A stretch of 7,139 nucleotides of DNA from positions 1 through 7,139 of the forward strand of contig JAPLIF010000145.1 of assembly GCA_026389255.1 (NCBI GenBank). The letters run 5' to 3'. This DNA is from Cyanobacteriota bacterium (lineage in GTDB: Bacteria; Cyanobacteriota; Cyanobacteriia; PCC-6307; Cyanobiaceae). A program made the position numbers and the translations under genes. Below the pieces are notes generated by a model. It saw only the letters and a program-made list of their open reading frames with translations, was not told where the DNA came from and did no database searches. Shown piece after piece: positions 1 through 5,577 of the stretch. Position 1 is the first letter of the stretch. Each line of letters starts with the position of its first letter.

Positions 1-488
1 GCCGTTTTATTATTCGGCTCCAAACCCAGCACCTGCTCGTAGGTGGAGCGGGCCTCATCGGGGCGTTGCAATTTTGACAGGGCAAAGGCGAGGTTATTGA
101 GAGCTACGGGGTAATCCGCCTTGCAACGGATGGCTGTTTGGTAATGCTTGATGGCGGCGGGGTACTTGTTCTGAGCCGCCAAGGCGAAGCCAAAGGCATT
201 TTCAATCACGGCCCTGGCTTCTGGAGGTGCCTTTTCGGAATCGGCCAGCTTGAGGGCCACCTTGAGGGTGTCGGCGGCCTGGCTATAAAGCCGTTTGCGC
301 AACTGGACCGAGGCGAGTTCGTAAAGCCCCGCCGCATCGGATGGCTTGGGTCCCCCCTCGCCACCGAGCCGGAAAAGGGACATCTCATCACGCCGTACCC
401 GCAGAATCTGCCGGCCCACCACGAAGGCAGCACCTCCGAGCAGAACAATCAGGCCAAGCAGGTAGGCCTGGGGGAGGAGGTCGCTCAT
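1..488 (-). CDS. ycf37: Ycf37-like TPR membrane protein (photosystem I assembly factor family), C-terminus outside window
   Basis: Reading the minus strand from the ATG at 488 gives 162 uninterrupted residues that run off the left edge. Residues 8-25 (AYLLGLIVLLGGAAFVVG) form one hydrophobic helix followed by a basic stretch (RQILRVRR), a typical N-terminal membrane anchor. After a Gly-rich linker come about three tetratricopeptide repeats: roughly 53-86, 91-124 (NAFGFALAAQNKYPAAI) and 125-158 (ALNNLAFALSKLQRPDEA), each with the A/G-F-A and P-x-x-A pattern. One helix plus three TPRs in ~170 residues is the architecture of Ycf37, a thylakoid protein known to help assemble or stabilise photosystem I. 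The function is inferred from architecture and remembered family sequences; another anchored TPR protein is possible. The start lies 22 bp after the rplT stop, with a modest AAGG ribosome site about 10 nt upstream, so it is probably cotranscribed with rpmI-rplT. Confidence 0.75.
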   Translation of the reverse strand, partial: MSDLLPQAYLLGLIVLLGGAAFVVGRQILRVRRDEMSLFRLGGEGGPKPSDAAGLYELASVQLRKRLYSQAADTLKVALKLADSEKAPPEARAVIENAFGFALAAQNKYPAAIKHYQTAIRCKADYPVALNNLAFALSKLQRPDEARSTYEQVLGLEPNNKT

Positions 489-510
489 GGATTGCCGGCC
501 TTAGGGGGTG

Positions 511-858
511 TCAGTGGCTGGCCGCGCTCACCACGGTGGAGAAGCTGCTGGGATCGGCTAGGGCCAACTGGGCGAGCATCTTGCGGTTGATGCGCACGTC
601 CGCCTTTTTGAGGCCACCGATGAGGCGGCTGTAGCTAATTCCATTAAGGCGGGCCGCGGCGTTGATGCGGGCGATCCACAGACGGCGGAAATCGCGCTTG
701 CGCCGGCGCCGGTCGCGGTAGGAATTGCAGAGGGCCTTCATCACCCGCTGGTTGGCGGTACGGAACAGGCTGCCGTTGCTGCCCTGGAAGCCACGGGCCA
801 GGCGCAGGATCTTGTTACGGCGTTTGCGGGCAACATTGCCCCTCTTAACGCGGGTCAT
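511..858 (-). CDS. rplT: 50S ribosomal protein L20
   Basis: This encodes 115 residues, close to the usual 115-119 for L20. The diagnostic L20 pattern is clear: a basic N-terminus ([18 protein letters not shown]), then [20 protein letters not shown], then the [20 protein letters not shown] block and the C-terminal [15 protein letters not shown] motif. L20 binds 23S rRNA early in assembly of the large subunit. It sits 61 bp downstream of rpmI, the conserved bacterial pairing, and is followed after 22 bp by the Ycf37-like gene. The bases just before its ATG are pyrimidine-rich (CTCCTTTCCTCC) with no Shine-Dalgarno-like purine run, so initiation may rely on coupling to rpmI or on leader structure. 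In E. coli L20 represses its own operon by binding the leader; whether that happens here cannot be seen. Confidence 0.98.
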   Translation of the reverse strand: MTRVKRGNVARKRRNKILRLARGFQGSNGSLFRTANQRVMKALCNSYRDRRRRKRDFRRLWIARINAAARLNGISYSRLIGGLKKADVRINRKMLAQLALADPSSFSTVVSAASH

Positions 859-898
859 GGAGGAAAGGAGCTAAAGGGAAAGGGGATTCGTTGGCAGG

Positions 899-915
899 AT
901 GGCGACGGGCGCCAT
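899..915 (-). repeat. Short perfect stem-loop between rpmI and rplT
   Basis: A 6-bp perfect inverted repeat (ATGGCG, 5-nt loop, CGCCAT) lies 4 nt after the rpmI stop codon. There is no following T run in either direction, so it does not look like an intrinsic terminator. In the mRNA it could be a processing, stability or L20-binding element of the operon; this is inference from position only. Confidence 0.4.
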
Positions 916-919
916 GACC

Positions 920-1117
920 TCAGGCGTGGGGCAGCATCAGCGCCACGTTGCCCGCGTCCCGTTCGTCGACGCTGGCCATGGTGCCGAGATGGCGTTTGCG
1001 CTTCGGGCTCTTGTGGTCGAGCAGGTGGTTGAGGAAGGCACGCCGGCGCATGAACTTGCCACTGCCGGTGACCTTGAACCGCTTGGCGGCCGCGCGGCGG
1101 GTCTTGAGCTTCGGCAT
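920..1117 (-). CDS. rpmI: 50S ribosomal protein L35
   Basis: The start is placed at the ATG giving [14 protein letters not shown], the invariant L35 N-terminus; the frame is open further upstream but that extension has no L35 character. The product is 65 residues, the normal family length. It contains the [20 protein letters not shown] motif and ends in a [19 protein letters not shown] tail, both characteristic of L35, a small basic protein of the large ribosomal subunit. An AGGA ribosome site on the minus strand (plus-strand 1123-1126) is spaced 5 nt from the ATG, supporting this start. It is the first gene of the presumed rpmI-rplT-ycf37 operon and is divergent from the SpoIID-domain gene across a 70-bp spacer. 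infC, which precedes rpmI in many bacteria, is absent here. Confidence 0.98.
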   Translation of the reverse strand: MPKLKTRRAAAKRFKVTGSGKFMRRRAFLNHLLDHKSPKRKRHLGTMASVDERDAGNVALMLPHA

Positions 1118-1146
1118 GGCGTTCCTGGGCGCGGGCACAAACAAGC

Positions 1147-1176
1147 AGAGTACGACGTGACTCAACCCTTCTCCAA
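1147..1176 (-). promoter_or_regulatory. Possible promoter of the rpmI-rplT operon
   Basis: In the 70-bp divergent spacer, the minus strand has TTGGAG (plus 1171-1176), an 18-bp spacer, then TACTCT (plus 1147-1152). Only 3/6 and 4/6 positions match the sigma70 consensus, so the placement is weak. A promoter is expected near here because the neighbouring gene is divergent, although the operon could also start inside the next gene. No convincing plus-strand promoter for the SpoIID-domain gene was seen in the same spacer. Confidence 0.25.
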
Positions 1177-1187
1177 GCCCCAGGCCC

Positions 1188-2762
1188 ATGCCCCTTCGCC
1201 ACCTGCGCCCTTTCCCGTCCGCTCGTCCGGGGGCTCGGGCCCTGCTCCGGGCTGCGGACCAGCCCCTGGGCCTGACTCCTCCCCCGCCCCCGTTGCCCGC
1301 TTTGGCGCCCCAGGGCGGCGAGGCGTTGCGGCACTGGCCGGTGCCCGCCGCTCCCCCCCTGCGCGCCCTGGATCCGGTGCTTTGGGTGGCCCTGGCGGCC
1401 CATCTCGGACCGGCTGGTGAGGCTGACCAGGCTCCTCCCCTGCGGTTGGCGGCCGCATCGGGCGATCTCACCCTGGTGGATGGCACAGGGCGCCGGCTGA
1501 GCCGGCCCGAGCTGGTGCTGACCTGGCGGTGGGAGCCCCTGGCCCAGCCCCTCAGCCTGCGGCGCCGGGTCCTGGGGCCCTTCGCCAGCTACGAAAGTGC
1601 CGAGGCGGCGGCCCGGCGGTGGCAGGCGGCCGGGGTGCGGCCGGAGATCGCCCGTCGTCAGGACTGGGAGGTGTGGGGCCCGGCCGAGGCGGTGCCCCCT
1701 GGGGCCCAGGCCTCGCGCTTGGTGGAGCGGCGCCCCACCCGGCGCCTGGGCCTGCAACTGGCGTCCAGCGAGGGCGGCCAGGCGTTGCGCCAGCCCCTGC
1801 GGATCGAGGCCCCAGGAGGCCTGCGCTGGAAGGGGGGGGTCTACGCCGGTCCCTTCCGATTGATGGGAGATGCCGATGGCACCTGGACCCTGGTGGAGGA
1901 GGTCCCCCTGGAGCGCTATTTGGAAGGGGTGGTGCCCCATGAGATCGGGGCCGGGGCCCCAGCGGCGGCCCTGGCTGTCCAGGCGGTGCTAGCCCGCACC
2001 TGGGCCGTGCGCAACCGGCTGCGGTATCAGGTGGATGGTTACCACCTCTGCGCCGACACCCAATGCCAGGTGTATCAGGATCCGCGCCAGGCCAGCGCCG
2101 CCGTGCGGCGGGCCATCGCCGGCACCCGCGGCCAGGTGTTAGGCGTCGCCGGTCAGCCCATCCATGCGGTGTATCACGCCAGTAACGGCGGCGTTGCCGC
2201 CGGGCTGGAGGAGGCCTGGGACGTGGAGGCGGTGCCCTACCTGCGGGCCTTTGCCGATGGTCCAGCCCCCTTTGTCGCCCGCACCGCCGTGCCGATGACG
2301 GCCCCGGTTCTCAGCGAATTGCTGCAGGGCGGGTCGCAGGCCTACGGCGCCGACCATCCCCTGTTTCGTTGGCAGCGCCGCCTAAGCGCCGCCCGAATCC
2401 GGGCCGCCCTGGGGGCCCGGGCGGCGACCGTGGGCGAGGTGCGCAGCGTAAGGGTGCTGGAAAGGGGGCCCAGCGGTCGGGTACTGGCCCTGGAGATCGC
2501 CGGTACGAACGGGACCACGGTGTTACGGCGCGATGCCATCCGCCGCACCTTGCGGGAGTTGCCCAGCACCCTGTTCCTCCTGACTCCTGCGGGGTCGGGG
2601 GCCTGGCGGGTGGACGGTGGTGGCTTTGGCCATGGGGCTGGCCTGTCCCAGGCTGGCGCCATCGATTTGGGCCGCCAGGGCTGGAGCGTTGAGCGAATCC
2701 TCAGCCATTACTATCCCGGCGCTGGGCTGCAGCCCCTGACTGGGTTGGGAAACGCCCTTTAG
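1188..2762 (+). CDS. SpoIID/LytB domain protein with SPOR-like segment, putative peptidoglycan-acting envelope protein
   Basis: The protein has 524 residues. The SpoIID/LytB domain occupies about 239-360: [16 protein letters not shown], then [14 protein letters not shown], then [15 protein letters not shown] with PYL shortly after. It closes near the C-terminus with [15 protein letters not shown] (477-491) and the SHYYPGA motif. Family members such as B. subtilis SpoIID cleave glycan strands as lytic transglycosylases; Glu252 in PHEIG aligns with their catalytic acid by motif position. Residues ~127-164 ([18 protein letters not shown] ... WEVWGP) resemble a SPOR fold, which binds denuded peptidoglycan. 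ATG 1188 is the only start after an in-frame stop at 1158-1160. The first 40 residues are Arg- and Pro-rich and do not form a clear signal peptide, odd for an envelope enzyme. No good ribosome site is visible. The MgdA-like gene starts 35 bp downstream, so cotranscription is likely. Confidence 0.85.
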   Translation: MPLRHLRPFPSARPGARALLRAADQPLGLTPPPPPLPALAPQGGEALRHWPVPAAPPLRALDPVLWVALAAHLGPAGEADQAPPLRLAAASGDLTLVDGTGRRLSRPELVLTWRWEPLAQPLSLRRRVLGPFASYESAEAAARRWQAAGVRPEIARRQDWEVWGPAEAVPPGAQASRLVERRPTRRLGLQLASSEGGQALRQPLRIEAPGGLRWKGGVYAGPFRLMGDADGTWTLVEEVPLERYLEGVVPHEIGAGAPAAALAVQAVLARTWAVRNRLRYQVDGYHLCADTQCQVYQDPRQASAAVRRAIAGTRGQVLGVAGQPIHAVYHASNGGVAAGLEEAWDVEAVPYLRAFADGPAPFVARTAVPMTAPVLSELLQGGSQAYGADHPLFRWQRRLSAARIRAALGARAATVGEVRSVRVLERGPSGRVLALEIAGTNGTTVLRRDAIRRTLRELPSTLFLLTPAGSGAWRVDGGGFGHGAGLSQAGAIDLGRQGWSVERILSHYYPGAGLQPLTGLGNAL

Positions 2763-2783
2763 AGTTTGGTCCTTAATGGAAGC

Positions 2784-2790
2784 AGGGGGA
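2784..2790 (+). promoter_or_regulatory. Ribosome binding site deciding the start of the MgdA-like gene
   Basis: AGGGGGA lies 7 nt before the ATG at 2798. The alternative TTG at 2795 is in the same frame and one codon earlier, but the ATG is the stronger codon with good spacing, so 2798 is preferred. Confidence 0.6.
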
Positions 2791-2797
2791 GTGCTTG

Positions 2798-4234
2798 ATG
2801 GTCGGTGGGAGTACCAACGATCACCGCCGGGGTAAGGCAGCCGTCTATCTGTTGGTCTGCTTGCTTTTGGGCGGCCTCCCCCATTGGCTGCCGCCAGGCC
2901 CCTGGCGTTGGGCCTTGCCCCTGTCGGCAGGGCTGATTGGCGCCTATGCGCTGCGAACGGTTGGTTTGGGAGCGAGAGCGGCCCAGGCGGTGGCTGCCCT
3001 GGAGCCTCTGGATGGATTCCAGGTCCAGAACGGTCAGCCCATTGCAACGCCCCCCATGGTTGGGGTCGATGTGGTGGTGGCGGCCCGGGATGAGGAGTCG
3101 GTAATCGGCCGTTTGGTCGAGCGCCTCACGGCCCTGCGCTGGCCTGAGGCCCTGCTGCGGGTCTGGATCATCGATGACGGTAGTGAGGATCGAACGGCGG
3201 AACGATTGGTTGAGCTGCAACAACGCCATCCCCAGCTGCAGGTGGTGCGGCGCTCCAGGCAGGCCGGTGGCGGGAAATCGGCGGCCCTCAATGAGGTGTT
3301 ACAGCGTTTGCAGGGGCGCTGGATGCTGGTCCTGGATGCCGATGCCGATATGGGTCCAGACCTGCTGGAGCGGTTGATTCCCTACGCCGAAGCCGGGGGG
3401 TGGGCAGCGGTTCAGTTGCGCAAGGCGGAGGTCAACAGTGATCAGAACTGGCTAACAAGGGGCCAGGCGATGGAAATGGCCTTCGATGCGGTGGTTCAGG
3501 AGGGCCGCCTGGCCCAGGGAGGGGTGGTGGAGTTGCGCGGCAACGGCCAGTTGCTGCGCCGCGATGCGGTTGATACGGCAGGGGGGTTCAACGAGGCCAC
3601 GATCACCGACGATCTGGATCTCAGCTTCCGCTTGCTGCTGGCCGGCCTGCCGATCGGGGTGCTCTGGAATCCGCCCATCAGCGAGGAGGCCGTGCTCACC
3701 CTGCCGGCCCTTTGGCGGCAGCGGCAGCGCTGGGCGGAGGGGGGGCTGCAGCGTTATCTCGACTATGGCCCCCAACTGCTTTCCAATCGCCTTAACGGAA
3801 CCCAAAAACTTGATTTGATCGTTTATTTTTTATTGCAATACGTTCTGCCGGTGGTGGCCATCGCCGATGGCGCCGCCGCTGTGCTGACGGCGAGCCGCCC
3901 GGCCTTTTGGCCCTTTTCACTGGTCGCCATTGCCCTCACCTTGATCGGCATGGCCGCCGGTTGCCGCCGCACCAGCGAAGGTCCTGCCCTACCCCCTGCC
4001 AGTCCTGGCAATTTAGTCCTGGGCATCGTCCACATGATGCATTGGTTTGTGGTGATCCCGTGGGTCACGTTGAAGATGGCTCTATTGCCCAAGACGCTGG
4101 TTTGGGCGAAGACGTCCCATGGTGAATTGATGTCCAGCTCAACCAATTATTCAGAGTATGATCTGGCCACGCAAGTGCTGAATTGCACTCCCGAAGATGA
4201 AGGGATTATTGCCTCAGAAGGGGGTGGACTTTAG
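2798..4234 (+). CDS. mgdA: Membrane GT2 glycosyltransferase, probable beta-monoglucosyldiacylglycerol synthase
   Basis: The protein has 478 residues from the ATG at 2798. Two N-terminal hydrophobic segments (about 15-30 and 38-52) precede a GT-A catalytic domain: VDVVVAARDEE (90-100), IIDDGSEDRT (124-133), the metal-binding DADAD (180-184), TITDDLDLSFRL (268-279) with the catalytic Asp, and the QRQRWAEGG acceptor motif (308-316). C-terminal membrane segments follow (about 337-365, 368-388, 404-430). ELRGNGQLLRR and RWAEGGLQRYLDY match what I recall of Synechocystis Sll1377, which transfers glucose from UDP-glucose to diacylglycerol, the first step to thylakoid galactolipids. A different processive GT2 cannot be excluded. 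The family usually ends soon after the PKTLVWAKTSHG motif (431-442); here about 36 further residues of unrelated, acidic, Ser-rich character follow, in more A/T-rich DNA. The tail may be acquired by loss of the original stop. Confidence 0.7.
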   Translation: MVGGSTNDHRRGKAAVYLLVCLLLGGLPHWLPPGPWRWALPLSAGLIGAYALRTVGLGARAAQAVAALEPLDGFQVQNGQPIATPPMVGVDVVVAARDEESVIGRLVERLTALRWPEALLRVWIIDDGSEDRTAERLVELQQRHPQLQVVRRSRQAGGGKSAALNEVLQRLQGRWMLVLDADADMGPDLLERLIPYAEAGGWAAVQLRKAEVNSDQNWLTRGQAMEMAFDAVVQEGRLAQGGVVELRGNGQLLRRDAVDTAGGFNEATITDDLDLSFRLLLAGLPIGVLWNPPISEEAVLTLPALWRQRQRWAEGGLQRYLDYGPQLLSNRLNGTQKLDLIVYFLLQYVLPVVAIADGAAAVLTASRPAFWPFSLVAIALTLIGMAAGCRRTSEGPALPPASPGNLVLGIVHMMHWFVVIPWVTLKMALLPKTLVWAKTSHGELMSSSTNYSEYDLATQVLNCTPEDEGIIASEGGGL

Positions 4235-4245
4235 GAAGGGTATCT

Positions 4246-4295
4246 CGCTTGTTGTTTTGTAGAGCCTGCCGCCATCTTCCGGCATAGGACAAGCG
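4246..4295. repeat. Imperfect inverted repeat / structured element after the MgdA-like gene
   Basis: Outer arms CGCTTGT (4246-4252) and ACAAGCG (4289-4295) are perfect 7-bp complements. Nested inside are TGCCG (4267-4271) and CGGCA (4280-4284), with CC (4265-4266) able to pair with GG (4287-4288) across a 2-nt bulge. The 3' side is nearly continuous, while the 5' side carries a 12-nt bulge. It begins 12 nt after the stop codon and could form a 3' end stabilising structure, but no T run follows, so intrinsic termination is not supported. Confidence 0.4.
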
Positions 4296-4309
4296 CAACA
4301 GCGGCCGGG

Positions 4310-4510
4310 ATGGATGCGGTGCTGGAACCCGGAGTTCATGGACTTGTTTGGAGGTGGTGCCTGTGGGTTATTCCCTACTCCTTGATGCGCATCACTAACC
4401 CGGTTCATGGCGTATTGGCGCCCATGAATAAGGGCTTTCCCGTCTGCGTCATTGAACAGCAGAGTTTTGACTTTTTTGGCGATCGCGTGGTTAAATTGAA
4501 GAAAGACTAA
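4310..4510 (+). CDS. Small hypothetical ORF of 66 codons, doubtful
   Basis: An ATG at 4310 opens a frame of 66 codons ending at TAA 7 bp before the downstream glycosyltransferase start. I do not recognise the product (it ends VIEQQSFDFFGDRVVKLKKD). The second half has a fairly protein-like composition, while the first is Trp/Val-rich. There is no convincing ribosome site before the ATG, and a promoter-like pair lies inside its 3' end. It could be a remnant of a gene lost during insertion of the neighbouring region, or chance. Confidence 0.2.
   Translation: MDAVLEPGVHGLVWRWCLWVIPYSLMRITNPVHGVLAPMNKGFPVCVIEQQSFDFFGDRVVKLKKD
4467..4496 (+). promoter_or_regulatory. Probable sigma70-type promoter of the downstream GT2 gene
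   Basis: TTGACT (4467-4472, 5/6 match to the -35 consensus) and TTAAAT (4491-4496, 4/6 match to the -10) are separated by 18 bp. The start codon lies 21 nt downstream of the -10, which would leave a leader of only about 15 nt. It fits a gene that has its own promoter rather than reading through from the MgdA-like gene. Confidence 0.45.
4479..4486. repeat. HIP1 palindrome GCGATCGC
   Basis: The octamer GCGATCGC is the highly iterated palindrome found across many cyanobacterial genomes. It falls within the spacer of the putative promoter at 4467-4496. I noticed only this one copy in the window. Confidence 0.7.
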
Positions 4511-4517
4511 TCATGAT

Positions 4518-5501
4518 ATGGGGCCCGGTTCGGTATCCGTCATCATTCCTTGTTTTAACTGCCAAGCCACCATCGCTGAAACCCTGGCATCGGTTGCCGC
4601 TCAAACATTGCCTCCAGAGGAGGTGATTCTCGTTGATGATGGCTCTTCCGATCGAACCTGGGAGCTGTTGCACGAACTCCAGGAATGCCACTATCCGCGC
4701 ATGATGATTCTGGCCCATCCGGGTCGCCAGAACTATGGATCCAGCATGGCCCGTGCCCTTGGGGTGGCCCATGCTTCCGGTGAGTACATTGCTTTCCTGG
4801 ATGCCGATGATCTATACGCCCCCAGCAAGTTGGAACGGCAGCTAGGGGCGTTTGAGCGATATCCCGAGATTGTGATGTGTCATACCGCGGTGGAGGTGAT
4901 CGGTGATCTTGATCAGGCAGCTTTCTATGAAGCGGCCTTTTCGGGTAGTCCTGAGAGTCCCTATTGGTTCCGCCGCCAGAAGGATTATCTTGTCCGCAAC
5001 AGGATTTGTATCTCGTCTTCATTGGTGCGAGCGGACGTGCTCAATCGCGTGCCTTTTTCTTTTGTGAGCAAGCAAGGTGTTGAGGACTGGCTATGTTGGT
5101 CCTTGCTGGCGGGAAAAGGTCGTTTCCTTTATCTTCCCGAGCAACTCACCCTTTACCGTGTTCACCTCTACTCTATCACTTCTCGCCTTACTCAGTCTTC
5201 AATTAAGACCAAATCCGTGGCGGCTTTGTGGGAGGTACGCCTCCGCAAGTTGTATGCGGGCCTTGAGTACAAAATGGTTTTATTGGCTCGCTCCGATACA
5301 TGGACCCATGGCCTAAGGGTCACGGGCTCCATTGCTGAAGATTTGCGTCTGATTCTGATTGCCTATCTTTGGAATCCTGGCTCCAATCCAGATAGCAATG
5401 CAACACTGCAGCCCCATGCTCTTGTGAAGTTGTTGATGCTCCCCTTTCGGCTGGCGCGCGCTTGGGCTGGCTGGCTGGGCGCTGCCTGGTTCCGCCGTTG
5501 A
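4518..5501 (+). CDS. Family 2 glycosyltransferase (GT-A fold), soluble or peripheral, acceptor unknown
   Basis: The protein has 327 residues. The GT-A catalytic domain spans about 5-215: SVIIPCFNCQATI (7-19), LVDDGSSDRT (38-47) for nucleotide-sugar binding, FLDADD (93-98) as the metal-binding DXD, and GVEDWLCWSLL (187-197), whose Glu189-Asp190 is the usual position of the catalytic base. TLYRVH (211-216) closes the domain as in many O-antigen and capsule GT2 enzymes. There is no clear transmembrane bundle, so it is not processive; a C-terminal helix-rich part (~235-327) with hydrophobic LVKLLMLPF and the WAGWLGAAWF end may touch the membrane. It probably adds one sugar to a surface polysaccharide or glycolipid; the substrate cannot be told. 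ATG 4518 follows an in-frame stop at 4497-4499; only a weak, distant GAAAG ribosome site is present. Base composition is A/T-richer than flanking genes, suggesting acquisition. Confidence 0.85.
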   Translation: MGPGSVSVIIPCFNCQATIAETLASVAAQTLPPEEVILVDDGSSDRTWELLHELQECHYPRMMILAHPGRQNYGSSMARALGVAHASGEYIAFLDADDLYAPSKLERQLGAFERYPEIVMCHTAVEVIGDLDQAAFYEAAFSGSPESPYWFRRQKDYLVRNRICISSSLVRADVLNRVPFSFVSKQGVEDWLCWSLLAGKGRFLYLPEQLTLYRVHLYSITSRLTQSSIKTKSVAALWEVRLRKLYAGLEYKMVLLARSDTWTHGLRVTGSIAEDLRLILIAYLWNPGSNPDSNATLQPHALVKLLMLPFRLARAWAGWLGAAWFRR

Positions 5502-5577
5502 ACGGATGTTCAGCGAATTCTCAACAGTTGTTGAAAAGCTTGTGGCAGTCTGTTAGCCGATTGAAGATCGACATATT
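5499..5577. other. Convergent spacer between GT2 gene and dnaX with small hairpins
   Basis: Two genes end towards each other here. Three small inverted repeats are visible: TGAAC/GTTCA (5499-5512, overlapping the GT2 stop), TCAAC/GTTGA (5521-5534) and CGAT/ATCG (5558-5570). All have 4-5 bp stems with short loops. None is followed by a proper T run on either strand, so they are at best weak bidirectional termination signals. Confidence 0.3.

Larger units (their letters stand above)
4235..4517. other. 283-bp intergenic gap between two glycosyltransferase genes
   Basis: The stretch is A/T-richer than the genes to its left. It contains an imperfect inverted repeat (4246-4295), a doubtful 66-codon plus-strand ORF (4310-4510), a sigma70-like promoter (4467-4496) and a HIP1 octamer. 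There is no U-tract terminator after the MgdA-like gene and no recognisable tRNA or insertion-sequence end. Confidence 0.6.

Noticed and set aside
1832..1839. A run of eight G in the SpoIID-domain gene as a possible phase-variation tract or sequencing error.
   Set aside because: The frame is continuous with good domain motifs on both sides, so there is no sign of a frame error or switching.
855..1940. A 361-codon open frame on the minus strand opposite the SpoIID-domain gene, rpmI and the divergent spacer.
   Set aside because: The product is low-complexity (Gln/Pro/Gly/Arg-rich) and overlaps clear L35 and SpoIID coding. It is a high-GC antisense shadow.
4214..4408. A 64-codon minus-strand open frame in the gap after the MgdA-like gene.
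   Set aside because: It overlaps the end of that gene, has no recognisable motif or ribosome site, and its composition looks random.
5499..5570. Intrinsic terminator between the convergent GT2 and dnaX genes.
   Set aside because: The stems are only 4-5 bp and no U run follows on either strand; reported only as weak hairpins.
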